Source: an uncultured Helicobacter sp. (GTDB lineage Bacteria; Campylobacterota; Campylobacteria; Campylobacterales; Helicobacteraceae). From it: DNA of 52,425 nt. Shown one piece after another: positions 18,174-27,483 of this stretch; position 1 is the first letter of the stretch; each line of letters opens with the position of its first letter. Position numbers and translations under genes: made by a program. The stretch is from NCBI RefSeq assembly GCF_937906905.1, contig NZ_CALERY010000025.1:1-52425 (forward strand), given 5' to 3'. The notes under the pieces are model-generated. The model ran no database searches. It was not told the DNA's origin and was given only the letters and a program-made list of their open reading frames with translations.

Positions 18174-18566
18174 ATGAAATCACCTGCACTTACCTTATTT
18201 ATTCTCGCGCTTTTCGCCCAGATTCTAGTCGCACAAGCACGCCTAGAATCTTCTATAGAGATCCCGCAATCCGCACCTAGAATCTTTGCCAAATGTGTAG
18301 CATGCCACGGAGCAGATGGACAGACAATCGCCCCTGGCACGCGAGGAGAGACAAGGATTGCTGGGCTACGCGAAGAAAAGATCATCGCCGATCTCAAAGG
18401 CTATCGAGCGCGATTTACTGATAATGGCGGGGCAAAAAGCATTATGTATATCCAAGCCCAGAATCTAAGCGATAAAGAGATTCTTGATCTGGCGCGCTAC
18501 ATCTCCTCGCTGCCTAAATATTCACCGCCCACAACTTCCCCTACACCCCAAAACACCCAAAAATAG
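18174..18566 (+). CDS. Periplasmic c-type cytochrome (c553-like)
   Basis: A 130-residue protein with an export signal (1-22) and one haem-binding motif CVACH (Cys41, Cys44, His45). A likely Met ligand lies in SIMYIQAQ (about 90). After the single cytochrome c domain comes a short Pro/Thr tail. It probably shuttles electrons between the bc1 complex and the cbb3 oxidase or a peroxidase, as H. pylori cytochrome c553 does. GGGAG lies before the start, and TATACT at 18144-18149 is a candidate -10. Confidence 0.88.
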   Translation: MKSPALTLFILALFAQILVAQARLESSIEIPQSAPRIFAKCVACHGADGQTIAPGTRGETRIAGLREEKIIADLKGYRARFTDNGGAKSIMYIQAQNLSDKEILDLARYISSLPKYSPPTTSPTPQNTQK

Positions 18567-18728
18567 CCTATCTACAACCACCCTGCCAATAGCGCGAAAT
18601 CTGCCCAAACCCACAAAACTTCACAAGTTGCGTCAGCTAGATTCTGCATGCTTTAAGATTCTGGGTGCCAAGACTAATGATGTATAGCCATTGCTATAAA
18701 CTGCTGAAGCTAAAAGACCAATATAACC

Positions 18729-20039
18729 CTAGCCCACCACTTCGCCAAAGAGCGATCCCCCCTCATTACGCATAACTCTCACGCGCGCAAATTCGCCAAG
18801 ATCAAGCTTGCGCCCATCAATGTGGATTAAGCGGTTGTTATCACTGCGCCCTTCGCTAAAGCAACCTCGCTCATCGCTAAAGACATTTTCCACCAAGACT
18901 TCATATTCTTTGCCAATATCGGCTTGTGCTTTCTCGCGCAGAATCTCTCTATGCCGCTCTTGCAGCTGGCTCAAGCGCTTTTGGGCAATGTCTTTTGGCA
19001 CAGAAAGGCTCTTGTCAAAGTCAAATGCGCGCGTATGTGGGCGCGGTGAGTAGATAAAGCTATAAAGTGTATCAAAGCGTACTTGCTCTAGCACATCAAG
19101 CGTGTGGGCGAAATCTTCATCGCTCTCCCCGCAGAATCCTACGATAATATCCGTGCTGATTCCCACATCTGGCACGAGTGATTTTAGTTTCTCCACGCGA
19201 TTGAGAAACCATTCTTTGCTATAGCCGCGTCGCATAGATTTTAGAATCTTGCTTGAGCCGCTTTGCAAGGGGATATGGATACTTTTGCAAACTTTTGTAT
19301 TGCGCGCAAACTCGTGTAGAAATTCATCGTCCATATGCAGTGGGTGGGGCGATGTGAAGCGGATACGCCTAATCCCCTCTACTCTCTCTAGCTCGCGCAA
19401 AAGTCCAGTAAAATCAATGGGCGCATGCTCGGTGGAGAATCGCACACCATAGTTATTGACATTCTGCCCTAGCAGCAGTAGCTCTTTTATGCCATTTTGC
19501 GCGAGTTTGCGTGCTTCAGCAAGGATTAAATCAAGCGGGATAGAGATTTCCTTGCCCCTTGTGTGTGGGACAATGCAGTAGGCACAGGATTTATCACAGC
19601 CTATGGAGATATTAAGCAGGGCTTTGACCCCGCTAGATCGCACGCCCTCAAAGGCATAGAGGCTATCATCATAGTCAAGATCTACTTCTACTGCCTTTGG
19701 CTTGTGGATTATCTGTGTGATTTTAGAGATATTGCGCGCTCCTAGCACAAAATCTACATGCGGACTTTTGCGCAAGATCTCGCCGCCCATATGGCTTGCT
19801 GTGCAGCCACAAACGCCAATTTTTGCCCCTTGTTTTTTAGCCTGCGCGTATTGACCGATTTCTGAGAAAAGCCTGCGCTCTGGCTTCTCGCGCACTGAAC
19901 AGGTATTGATGAGAATCAAATCTGCCTCGCTAGAATCTGCAGTAAGCTCATAACCCTCTTTAGACTCTAGCTCGGCAAGCATGTGCTCGCTGTCGCGCTC
20001 ATTCATCGCGCAGCCAAGGGTTTGGATAAATACTTTCAT
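18729..20039 (-). CDS. miaB: tRNA-2-methylthio-N6-dimethylallyladenosine synthase
   Basis: Radical-SAM methylthiotransferase that modifies A37 of tRNAs reading U-starting codons. The N-terminal domain shows three cysteines for one cluster: QTLGCAMN (Cys10), INTCSVRE and GVCGCTASH. The radical SAM motif is GCDKSCAYCIVPHTRG near 145-160, and the C-terminal TRAM domain closes the 436-residue protein. A short 15-base gap separates it from the HP0268-like gene, so they form an operon. H. pylori has the same pair. Confidence 0.96.
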   Translation of the reverse strand: MKVFIQTLGCAMNERDSEHMLAELESKEGYELTADSSEADLILINTCSVREKPERRLFSEIGQYAQAKKQGAKIGVCGCTASHMGGEILRKSPHVDFVLGARNISKITQIIHKPKAVEVDLDYDDSLYAFEGVRSSGVKALLNISIGCDKSCAYCIVPHTRGKEISIPLDLILAEARKLAQNGIKELLLLGQNVNNYGVRFSTEHAPIDFTGLLRELERVEGIRRIRFTSPHPLHMDDEFLHEFARNTKVCKSIHIPLQSGSSKILKSMRRGYSKEWFLNRVEKLKSLVPDVGISTDIIVGFCGESDEDFAHTLDVLEQVRFDTLYSFIYSPRPHTRAFDFDKSLSVPKDIAQKRLSQLQERHREILREKAQADIGKEYEVLVENVFSDERGCFSEGRSDNNRLIHIDGRKLDLGEFARVRVMRNEGGSLFGEVVG

Positions 20040-20054
20040 GCTGGCAGTGGGGTA

Positions 20055-20348
20055 TTAGAGGATACGGAATTCATAGATAAAGTCTTTGGCATCAAGTCCA
20101 TAATGCACTTCGCCCATATAGACGACCTTACCTTTAGATTCTAGGAGTTTTTTGGCTTTTTGGAGGGTTTTCTGGCTGTTTTGGCGATCGAGATAAATTA
20201 TCTGCAGGCTCTGGGTTGGTTCTAGCAGACTCTCCATAGCAACACTTTCCCTGCTTGTCTGCCCCAAATCCATAGGTGCGAGCAAGAGGGTGTTGGTGTC
20301 TGTTTGGGCGGATTTTTTGGTGGATTTAGATTCTGCTTTGGCTTCCAT
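20055..20348 (-). CDS. HP0268-like small protein upstream of miaB, 97 aa
   Basis: The last 45 residues, including KTLQKAKKLLESKGKVVYMG and KDFIYEFRIL, resemble the C-terminal part of H. pylori HP0268, a small alpha/beta protein reported to have Smr-like nicking nuclease activity. The first 50 residues are polar and Ser/Thr-rich and look like an added tail. AAGGAG precedes the ATG. The place directly before miaB matches the H. pylori arrangement and supports the identity. The enzymatic role is from literature on the H. pylori protein and not shown by motifs here. Confidence 0.7.
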   Translation of the reverse strand: MEAKAESKSTKKSAQTDTNTLLLAPMDLGQTSRESVAMESLLEPTQSLQIIYLDRQNSQKTLQKAKKLLESKGKVVYMGEVHYGLDAKDFIYEFRIL

Positions 20349-20381
20349 GGTGAAGTAGCTCCTTAAAGTAAGTTTTGGGAC

Positions 20382-20387
20382 ATTGTA
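20382..20387 (-). promoter_or_regulatory. -10 box of the HP0268-like/miaB operon
   Basis: On the minus strand TACAAT lies 34 bases before the ATG at 20348. It faces away from the nusA promoter only 25 bases to the right. Confidence 0.45.
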
Positions 20388-20411
20388 GCTGGATTTGGCT
20401 TAAAAATCTGC

Positions 20412-20417
20412 TATAAT
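20412..20417 (+). promoter_or_regulatory. -10 box of nusA
   Basis: TATAAT with an upstream TG (TGCTATAAT, extended -10). The predicted transcript has a leader of about 65 bases before the nusA ATG, which follows AAAGGAAG. Confidence 0.65.
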
Positions 20418-20489
20418 GCGCCCCACTTCTTAAGAACCCCACAGAATCTCCCCCATGTAAGATTTTGATACTAACCAGAAAGGAAGCAA

Positions 20490-21635
20490 ATGGAAAAAAT
20501 CGTGGATATAATCGAGCTTATCGCTTGTGAAAAAGGACTAGAGCCACAAGTCGTCTCACAAGTAGTCAAAGACACGATTATCAAAGTTGCCAAAAAGCAA
20601 TTTGGCGAGGAGCTAAACTACATCGTTGAGGAAGATGAGAAAAACCGCACATTTAAACTTATCCACTCTGTCATTGTGTGTGGAGATGATGATGAGCGCG
20701 CCACAAATGAGCCGCAAAATTTCATCACACTCTCTCATGCCAAGGAAGCTTCAAATGATGTCAATATCGGCGATGAAATCCACCATGAAATAAGCTTAGA
20801 AAACATGAGTCGCAACGCGGTAAATATGCTGTTTTTAGATTTGGAGTTCCATATCCAGCGCACGATTGAGAATCAGCTTTTTGCGCAGTTTAAAGAAATG
20901 CTTGGCAAGCTTGTGAGCGGGCAAGTGATTGCCATTGATGAGCAAGAGAATACCTATGTGGAGATTCAAGATATTCGCGCTGTGCTTCCACTTAAAAACC
21001 GCATTAAAGGCGAGAAATTTAAAGTCAATGACACCATAAGCTGTATCGTCAAGCATGTGCGTTTCCATAGAGACGGAATCTATGTCGAGCTATCTCGCAC
21101 CACGCCTAAAATGCTTGAAGCTCTGCTGGAGCAAGAAGTCCCAGAGATCAAAGATGGCGAAGTCATCGTGCAAAAATGCGCCAGAATCCCGGGCGATCGT
21201 GCCAAAGTCGCTTTGTATTCCACAAGTCCAAGAATCGACCCCATAGGATCAAGCGTGGGGACAAAGGGCGTTAGAATCAACGCTGTAAGCCGCAGGCTTA
21301 ATGGCGAAAATATCGATTGTATCGAGTATTCTGCGATTCCAGAGATTTTCATCTCTAAAGCTCTAGCCCCAGCGCAAATCATCGCAGTAAAGATTCTCTC
21401 CAACACCGAGGAGGAGAAAAAGGCGCAAGTAAGCATAATGAGCGATCAAAAAAGCAAGGCAATTGGCAAAAATGGTGTAAATATCCGCCTAGCGTGTATG
21501 CTCACAGGATTTGAAATCGAGCTTGTAGAAATCATCAAAGAAAAGCCAGCCGAGGAAGACAACCAAGAAAACAGCGAAAATACAAAAGAAACCAAGGTGG
21601 GCATCGACGCGCTAGAATCGCTTTTCAAAGCATAG
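20490..21635 (+). CDS. nusA: Transcription termination/antitermination protein NusA
   Basis: It binds RNA polymerase and nascent RNA and modulates pausing, termination and antitermination. At 381 residues it has the N-terminal polymerase-binding domain (1-125), an S1 domain (about 135-200, containing GQVIAIDEQENTYVEIQDI) and two KH domains (PRIDPIGSSVGTKGVRINAV near 250 and QKSKAIGKNGVNIRLAC near 320). The C-terminus is an acidic Glu/Asn-rich tail without the AR repeats of enterics, as in other Helicobacter. Monocistronic by appearance, 115 bases before secA. Confidence 0.95.
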   Translation: MEKIVDIIELIACEKGLEPQVVSQVVKDTIIKVAKKQFGEELNYIVEEDEKNRTFKLIHSVIVCGDDDERATNEPQNFITLSHAKEASNDVNIGDEIHHEISLENMSRNAVNMLFLDLEFHIQRTIENQLFAQFKEMLGKLVSGQVIAIDEQENTYVEIQDIRAVLPLKNRIKGEKFKVNDTISCIVKHVRFHRDGIYVELSRTTPKMLEALLEQEVPEIKDGEVIVQKCARIPGDRAKVALYSTSPRIDPIGSSVGTKGVRINAVSRRLNGENIDCIEYSAIPEIFISKALAPAQIIAVKILSNTEEEKKAQVSIMSDQKSKAIGKNGVNIRLACMLTGFEIELVEIIKEKPAEEDNQENSENTKETKVGIDALESLFKA

Positions 21636-21716
21636 GCTAGAATCTATCTCTCCAAGCTCTCGTTTGTGTATTGCGCGCTGCTAGTGCTTTTAAAGACATT
21701 TTTACATTATGTGCAT

Positions 21717-21722
21717 TATAAT
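21717..21722 (+). promoter_or_regulatory. -10 box of secA
   Basis: TATAAT, preceded by GTGCAT, lies 27 bases upstream of the secA ATG in an A/T-rich stretch. Confidence 0.6.
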
Positions 21723-21749
21723 TTGCAAATTTAGCGTTGAAGGTTTTGC

Positions 21750-24341
21750 ATGTTTGGAAGTATTTTTGGCTTGATTTTTGGCACTCGTAATGACAAGCTT
21801 ATCCGCTCCTACCAAAAGCGCGTAAATGCGATAAATACACTAGAATCCACTTTTGAAACACTAAGCGATAGTGAGCTACAAGAGCGATTTAATGCGTTAA
21901 AAACGCGCGTGCAAGATGATGGGGAGAGCTTAGAATCCGTGCTAAATGAGAGCTTTGCTATCACTAGGGAAGCAGCCAAGCGCACGCTTAATATGCGGCA
22001 TTTTGATGTGCAGCTAATCGGTGCTATGGCGTTGAATGATGGACGCATTGCCGAGATGAAAACAGGCGAGGGCAAAACTCTTGTCGCCACGCTTGCAAGC
22101 ACGCTTAATGCTTTAGTGGGTGAGAGCGTGCATATCGTAACAGTTAATGACTATCTAGCCAATCGCGATGCGAATGAAATGCGTCCGTTGTATGAGTTTT
22201 TGGGCTATAGTGTGGGGGTCATTACCGCTGGTGTTAGCGAAGAGGAGCGGCTGGCTATGTATGGCTGCGATATAGTCTATGGCACAAATAATGAATTTGG
22301 CTTTGACTATTTGCGCGATAATATGAAATACGACCTTAACCAAAAGGTGCAGAAATCCCACTCTTATGCCATTGTCGATGAGGTGGATTCTATCTTAATC
22401 GATGAGGCACGCACACCACTTATCATCTCTGGTCCGGTTAATCGCAAAATGGAGCATTACACCACAGCAGATTCTGTGGCAAAGCAGATGAAAGCCGAAG
22501 AAGACTTCACAATCGATGAAAAAAATCGCGTGATTTTAATCACAGAAGAGGGCATAAAAAAGGCAGAAAAGCTCTTCAAAATAGAAAATCTTTATAGCAT
22601 AGAAAATGCCGCACTCTCTCACCATCTCGATCAAGCTTTAAAGGCGAATTTTCTCTTTTTCAAAGATAAAGACTATGTGATCCAAGAAGGCGAAGTGGTG
22701 ATTGTCGATGAATTTACCGGGAGATTATCGCAGGGCAGGCGATTTAGCGAGGGGCTGCACCAAGCCCTAGAAGCGAAAGAAAAAGTCGCCATCAAAGAAG
22801 AGAGCCAAACGCTAGCGGATATTACTTTCCAAAATTACTTCCGCTTGTATAGCAAGCTCTCTGGTATGACAGGCACAGCCCAGACAGAAGCGAGCGAATT
22901 TCTACAAATTTATAACTTAGAAGTTGTCTCAATCCCCACAAATCTCCCTGTGCAGCGCAAAGATTTGAATGATCTCATCTACAAAAGCGAGCGCGAGAAA
23001 TTTAATGCCGTGCTTGCTAAAATCACAGAGCTTTATGCCAAAGGGCAGCCTGTGCTTGTAGGCACAGCAAGCATTGAAAAAAGCGAGCTTTTGCACAATC
23101 TCCTAAAACAAGCCAAAATCCCCCACACCGTGCTTAATGCCAAGCAGCACACAAAGGAGTCTGAAATCATCAAAGACGCTGGGCTGAAAGGCTCTGTTAC
23201 CATTGCGACAAATATGGCGGGGCGTGGCGTGGATATTAAGATTGATGATGAGGTGCGTGAGCTTGGGGGGCTTTACATCATCGGCACAGAGCGGCACGAG
23301 AGCAGGCGGATTGACAATCAGCTGCGCGGGCGATCTGGGCGGCAGGGCGATCTGGGTGTGAGTCAATTCTACCTAAGCTTAGAAGATGGCTTGCTAAGGA
23401 TTTTTGGCAGCGATAAGCTTAAAGGCATTATGGAGCGACTTGGGCTAAAAGAAGGCGAGCATATAGAATCCACTCTTGTTACACGATCAGTCCAAAATGC
23501 GCAAAAAAAGGTCGAAAATCTGCATTTTGAATCCCGCAAGCACTTACTAGAATATGACGATGTAGCAAATGAGCAGCGCAAAAATGTCTATAAATTCCGC
23601 GATGAGCTGCTGGATTCTAGCTTTGATATGCGTGAGCGAGTGGAGCAAAACCGCCTAGCAGCCTTGCAAGAGTGTTTCGATCAAGCGCAAAGCCATAGCC
23701 AAGGCGATATGCAAGCAAGTGTGCAGGCGTTAGAAAAAATCCTGCAAGAAGAATTTAGCTACCAAAATCTATGCCAAAAGCTAGGAGATGATATTGCAAA
23801 TGACATTGATGAAAGTAGCTTGCTTGAGCAAACCAACGCACTTTTAGCAAAAAGCTATGAAGAGAAAATGGCAGCGGCAGGAGAGAGCCGCAACGAGATT
23901 GAGCGCATTATCTATCTGCAAACGCTCGATACACTTTGGCGCGAACATCTCTATGCAATGGATACGCTAAAGACAGGGATCTCTCTACGAGGATACAATC
24001 AAAAAGATCCGCTTGTGGAGTATAAAAAGGAGAGCTATGGTCTTTTTATGGAGCTTATCGAGCAGGTAAAAACCCAAGCGATAAAGACTCTACACATTAT
24101 CCAAATCAAAGAGCCAGAATCCACCAAAGCTCAAACACAAGAAGTCCTAAGCGATCTAGCCCAAACAAGTGATGAGCTGCACTACAATAGCCAAGCCATA
24201 GAGCAGAATCTTGCGCAAAATGATCTTGGTGTTGGAGGAAAAAAGATCGCGCGCAATGATCCTTGCCCCTGTGGAAGTGGGAAAAAATACAAGCTCTGCC
24301 ACGGCAAAAGCGGACCCAAAAAAGGCATGCTAGCTCAATAG
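21750..24341 (+). CDS. secA: Protein translocase ATPase SecA
   Basis: Motor that drives preproteins through SecYEG. Length 863 residues, typical. Walker A MKTGEGKTLVATL is near residue 104, Walker B VDEVDSILIDEARTPLIISG near 210, and GTNNEFGFDYLRDNM and GSVTIATNMAGRGVDI belong to the helicase motifs. The C-terminal SEC-C zinc motif CPCGSGKKYKLCH (about 840) binds SecB or ribosome. The next gene starts one base after its stop, so the two are co-transcribed, as in H. pylori. Confidence 0.97.
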   Translation: MFGSIFGLIFGTRNDKLIRSYQKRVNAINTLESTFETLSDSELQERFNALKTRVQDDGESLESVLNESFAITREAAKRTLNMRHFDVQLIGAMALNDGRIAEMKTGEGKTLVATLASTLNALVGESVHIVTVNDYLANRDANEMRPLYEFLGYSVGVITAGVSEEERLAMYGCDIVYGTNNEFGFDYLRDNMKYDLNQKVQKSHSYAIVDEVDSILIDEARTPLIISGPVNRKMEHYTTADSVAKQMKAEEDFTIDEKNRVILITEEGIKKAEKLFKIENLYSIENAALSHHLDQALKANFLFFKDKDYVIQEGEVVIVDEFTGRLSQGRRFSEGLHQALEAKEKVAIKEESQTLADITFQNYFRLYSKLSGMTGTAQTEASEFLQIYNLEVVSIPTNLPVQRKDLNDLIYKSEREKFNAVLAKITELYAKGQPVLVGTASIEKSELLHNLLKQAKIPHTVLNAKQHTKESEIIKDAGLKGSVTIATNMAGRGVDIKIDDEVRELGGLYIIGTERHESRRIDNQLRGRSGRQGDLGVSQFYLSLEDGLLRIFGSDKLKGIMERLGLKEGEHIESTLVTRSVQNAQKKVENLHFESRKHLLEYDDVANEQRKNVYKFRDELLDSSFDMRERVEQNRLAALQECFDQAQSHSQGDMQASVQALEKILQEEFSYQNLCQKLGDDIANDIDESSLLEQTNALLAKSYEEKMAAAGESRNEIERIIYLQTLDTLWREHLYAMDTLKTGISLRGYNQKDPLVEYKKESYGLFMELIEQVKTQAIKTLHIIQIKEPESTKAQTQEVLSDLAQTSDELHYNSQAIEQNLAQNDLGVGGKKIARNDPCPCGSGKKYKLCHGKSGPKKGMLAQ

Positions 24342-24342
24342 T

Positions 24343-25659
24343 ATGGCAAAATCCCACTCCCTAGCCACAAACACTTCGATTGCAAAATTCCTGCATGGGA
24401 AGTTCCTGCGTTTTGATAAAAGCCAGCCTTTCATTTCTATCACAGCAATTCTCGCATTTCTCGGCATTGGGGTGGGGGTTATGGTGCTCATTGTAGCGAT
24501 GGCGATTATGAATGGTATGAGCAAGGAGTTTGAGAAGCGGCTTTTTGTGATGAGCTATCCACTTACGATATTTTCACTAAAGCAGCAAGGCATTAGCCAA
24601 AGTCTCGTGCAAGAGCTTGAGCAGCATTTTCCCAATCTCCGCTTCAGCCCATATCTTTACACGCAAGCAGTGGCTAGAATCAATGGTGCTATGGAAGCAG
24701 CCATGCTATTTGGCGTGGATTCTAGTAGGGAGGCTGCGATAAATCCTGTATTTGCCAAAGCACTGCAAGGCTCCCAGAATCTAGCCCCATCAGCCGACAA
24801 GCCACCAATCCCCCCAACTATGCCAGCCACACAGCCACCCAGAGAAGCATTCCAAAACAATAAGTTCTCCATCATCGTGGGCAAAAGTGTGGCGGATATG
24901 CATTTCCTAGAGTTTGGCGATAAGATCACGCTATTTTTCACGCAGTTTGAGCCTGCAGGGCTGACACTCACGCCCACAATGAAGCGTTTTAGCTTTATGG
25001 GCAGCTTTAGTTCTGGGGTTAGTGGCTATGATTCTGCTTATATGTATAGCACTATCGACGCACTCCAGGCAATCAAAAAGCTCCCACAAGGCTTGTATGA
25101 TGGCGTGCATATCCACTCGGCAAACCCTATGCAAGATAAGCCAAAACTGCGCGAGTATTTGGATAAAAAGGGGTTGCAGCATATCGGCATAGAGGGCTGG
25201 TGGGAGCGCAATAGCAATCTTTTTGCCGCGATGGATTTAGAAAAGCGTGTGCTATTTATCGTGCTTATGCTCATCATTCTCATGGCAAGCCTTAATATTA
25301 TTAGCTCCTTACTCATGGTTGTGATGAATCGTCGCAAGGAAATTGCACTGCTACTAAGTTTAGGAGCGAGTGCTGGTGAGATACGCAAAAGCTTTTTTAT
25401 GCTTGGGCTTACAATCGGGCTTAGTGGAATTGTGTTTGGCGTGGTGCTAAGTGGCGTGGTGCTTTTTGTGCTAGATACTTTTCCCATTATCACGCTGCCA
25501 GCAGATGTCTATGGTGTAAGCAAGCTACCTTTAGATGTGGGGGTTTTGGATTTTTGCGCTACGATAATTGGCGCAGTGTGTATCGTATGCCTCTCCTCAT
25601 ATTACCCAGCGAAAAAAGCAGCCCAAATCGATGCGCTCAATGTGCTAAGAAATGAATAA
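24343..25659 (+). CDS. LolC/E-type ABC transporter permease
   Basis: A 438-residue inner-membrane protein with the FtsX/MacB-type layout: one transmembrane segment at about 24-54 (ITAILAFLGIGVGVMVLIVA), a periplasmic domain of about 240 residues, then three segments near 300, 350 and 405. The loop MNRRKEIALLLSLGASAGEI after the second segment is the typical coupling region for an ATPase. The family extracts lipoproteins toward the outer membrane (LolCDE). The partner ATPase is not in this window. It lies directly after secA, with an ATG one base past its stop. A Pro-rich insertion is present near residue 150-165. Confidence 0.85.
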   Translation: MAKSHSLATNTSIAKFLHGKFLRFDKSQPFISITAILAFLGIGVGVMVLIVAMAIMNGMSKEFEKRLFVMSYPLTIFSLKQQGISQSLVQELEQHFPNLRFSPYLYTQAVARINGAMEAAMLFGVDSSREAAINPVFAKALQGSQNLAPSADKPPIPPTMPATQPPREAFQNNKFSIIVGKSVADMHFLEFGDKITLFFTQFEPAGLTLTPTMKRFSFMGSFSSGVSGYDSAYMYSTIDALQAIKKLPQGLYDGVHIHSANPMQDKPKLREYLDKKGLQHIGIEGWWERNSNLFAAMDLEKRVLFIVLMLIILMASLNIISSLLMVVMNRRKEIALLLSLGASAGEIRKSFFMLGLTIGLSGIVFGVVLSGVVLFVLDTFPIITLPADVYGVSKLPLDVGVLDFCATIIGAVCIVCLSSYYPAKKAAQIDALNVLRNE

Positions 25660-25815
25660 GTCTAAATATGCAGTTTTCAATAAACTTTAAGCACAAAAAG
25701 CCTATGATACACGCACTTCTAACCTATCTTTGAGCGTTTGTTGCTGCATTTGTCCATTTTGTGCTTTTGTGCGCGAAACTCTAGGCAGTTAGAGAATCTT
25801 TTTTCTGGAGTTACA

Positions 25816-26064
25816 ATGAAGAGTATTTATGTGGGCAATCTCCCTTACTCTACGACAAATGAGCAAATGATTGAGTTGTTTGGGCAATTTGGTGCGGTGA
25901 GTTCTGTTAAGCTCATCAACGATAGAGAAACCGGCAGGGCAAAAGGCTTTGGCTTTGTCGAAATGGAAGATGAAGAAGCGCTCAAAGCGATTTCCGCGCT
26001 AGATGGCACAGAATTCATCGGGCGCAAACTCCGTGTCAATGAAGCCAATCCTAGGAAGATGTAA
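25816..26064 (+). CDS. Single-RRM RNA-binding protein, 82 aa
   Basis: A complete RNA recognition motif: RNP2 IYVGNL (residues 4-9) and RNP1 KGFGFVEM (43-50), ending EANPRKM. The ATG at 25816 has GGAG upstream; the frame is open 26 codons earlier but lacks a site. Such small RRM proteins are common in epsilonproteobacteria and cyanobacteria and are thought to bind mRNA, often in cold or stress responses. A TATGAT at 25703-25708 is a possible -10. The sequence after the gene contains a weak stem (CCTGAC/GTCAGG). Confidence 0.92.
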   Translation: MKSIYVGNLPYSTTNEQMIELFGQFGAVSSVKLINDRETGRAKGFGFVEMEDEEALKAISALDGTEFIGRKLRVNEANPRKM

Positions 26065-26241
26065 CGAGAAAGTTAGGAGTCTAGGAGGCTTTTGGCACTA
26101 CTTCGGTGTCGCAAGCGTTTTTACAGCCATTATGACTGGTATAAGCCTGACCAAATGTAGCAGTCAGGGATTCTGTTGGCGCTTTTAGATTCTTGCTGTG
26201 TTAAACCCAATTATTTTTTTTGATTTGCTTCTCTTGATTAC

Positions 26242-26832
26242 CTATTTGCTTTTTGGGATTTTAGAATTTTGATTAGAATCTGGGATTGTTGCTAAGGCAG
26301 ATTCTAGCGGAATTGATTGAAGATTGAGTTTGGCTATTTCAGCTGGTTCCATGCGTCGCCATACAAAGCCTTTTTCCAGTATATGAAAGCTATCGAGCGA
26401 AAAACCTAAATCCAAATCCCCATTTTCTAGCACCTTGCCTTTGGTATAGTAGGTCGAGCCATTTTGAAAATTATACGAGAGTCCAGAATGCAGCTTCCCC
26501 CTATTTGCACCGCTTTCTTCAATTACAAGATCGCGCAAAAATACCACCCATCGATCGAGCCGCGCACGCAGGAGCTTGTTGGGGTTATAGCGATCAGGGG
26601 CTGGTGGGCTTTTATCTAGATTTCCCACACCATAAGCAAAAACCCTACCCTCATGGACAAACACATACACATATCCACCCTTAAAAATCAAAAAATCTGG
26701 CACTTCATAAAACCCTTCCAGACACTGCGAGGGCAAAGCAGACTCTATACACCGGTAAAATGACTCTCTAGCTAACGTATATGAGACAAGCAGAAAAAGA
26801 AGCAAAAACAATCGCATTAGACTAGACCTCAA
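26242..26832 (-). CDS. DUF2147-family exported protein, 196 aa
   Basis: An N-terminal signal peptide (about residues 5-22) is followed by a beta-rich domain. The stretch LSYNFQNGSTYYTKGKVLEN, followed by LDLGF and FVWRRM, matches the DUF2147 pattern of a GxTYxxK strand and a closing W-R. The family is exported and of unknown function. The C-terminus is a variable Ser/Asn tail rich in GATTCTA-encoded residues. It lies 102 bases downstream of the YhcH gene on the same strand; co-transcription is possible but unproven. Confidence 0.65.
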   Translation of the reverse strand: MRSSLMRLFLLLFLLVSYTLARESFYRCIESALPSQCLEGFYEVPDFLIFKGGYVYVFVHEGRVFAYGVGNLDKSPPAPDRYNPNKLLRARLDRWVVFLRDLVIEESGANRGKLHSGLSYNFQNGSTYYTKGKVLENGDLDLGFSLDSFHILEKGFVWRRMEPAEIAKLNLQSIPLESALATIPDSNQNSKIPKSK

Positions 26833-26934
26833 AACCCCTAAAACCCACTAGCACTCCATAGCACCACAGCGAAGCAAAGTAACAAAAATACAAAAACAAA
26901 AGAGACAGAAAGCGTGAGTGGATTCTGGCGTAAG

Positions 26935-27471
26935 CTAGAATCCAAAAAGTAAGCGCGGCACTTTCACCACGCTTTTATAAACAATTTGACTCTCTAGCTG
27001 CTCGAGCCCCAGCCCTCCAGCATGCACATCTTCTGGAAAAAACACTGCCACCATGTTGCTATACAAATGCAGCACAGAATGCTTTTCTGGTGTGCGATAG
27101 ATAACTAGATCTCTGCACTCATCATAGGGCACAAGAATTTCACAATCACGCGCACTCGCTAGGTGAAATAGTTCTTGTCCTTGCAAGATAATTTGCACAT
27201 CAACATAAGCTCTATGTGTTTCATAAAATGCCTGCGATGAGCTTTTAAGCCCATAAGACTGCTCGATAGCAAACACTCTAGAATCTGGATTGCCAAAATC
27301 CCCACAAGATTCTAGCCCAAACTTATACTCAGTATTTTGTTCCATGGCTAGAATACGGGTAGATTCTGGACTTTTTGGTGCGCTTACTGCCTGTAAATAG
27401 CTTAGGACAGGTTGTAGCGCAGGTGCTGCAAAAAACCCAGCTATATCACCAATTTTCCCTACAACCGCCAC
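26935..27471 (-). CDS. YhcH/YjgK/YiaL (DUF386) family protein
   Basis: A 178-residue cupin-type protein. The core signatures are THRAYVDVQIILQGQE, with the His and Asp of the proposed metal or sugar site, and VAVFFPEDVHAGGL, which holds Asp-x-His. Family members are linked to sugar-acid or sialic-acid use. The GTG start at 27471 lies 10 bases after the lctP stop behind AAGGTGAG, so it is the second gene of the lactate permease operon. That context suggests a role near carbon uptake, but the substrate cannot be read from sequence. A Ser/Glu insertion near residue 32-60 is not family-typical. Confidence 0.78.
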   Translation of the reverse strand: MAVVGKIGDIAGFFAAPALQPVLSYLQAVSAPKSPESTRILAMEQNTEYKFGLESCGDFGNPDSRVFAIEQSYGLKSSSQAFYETHRAYVDVQIILQGQELFHLASARDCEILVPYDECRDLVIYRTPEKHSVLHLYSNMVAVFFPEDVHAGGLGLEQLESQIVYKSVVKVPRLLFGF

Positions 27472-27483
27472 GCACAGCTCACC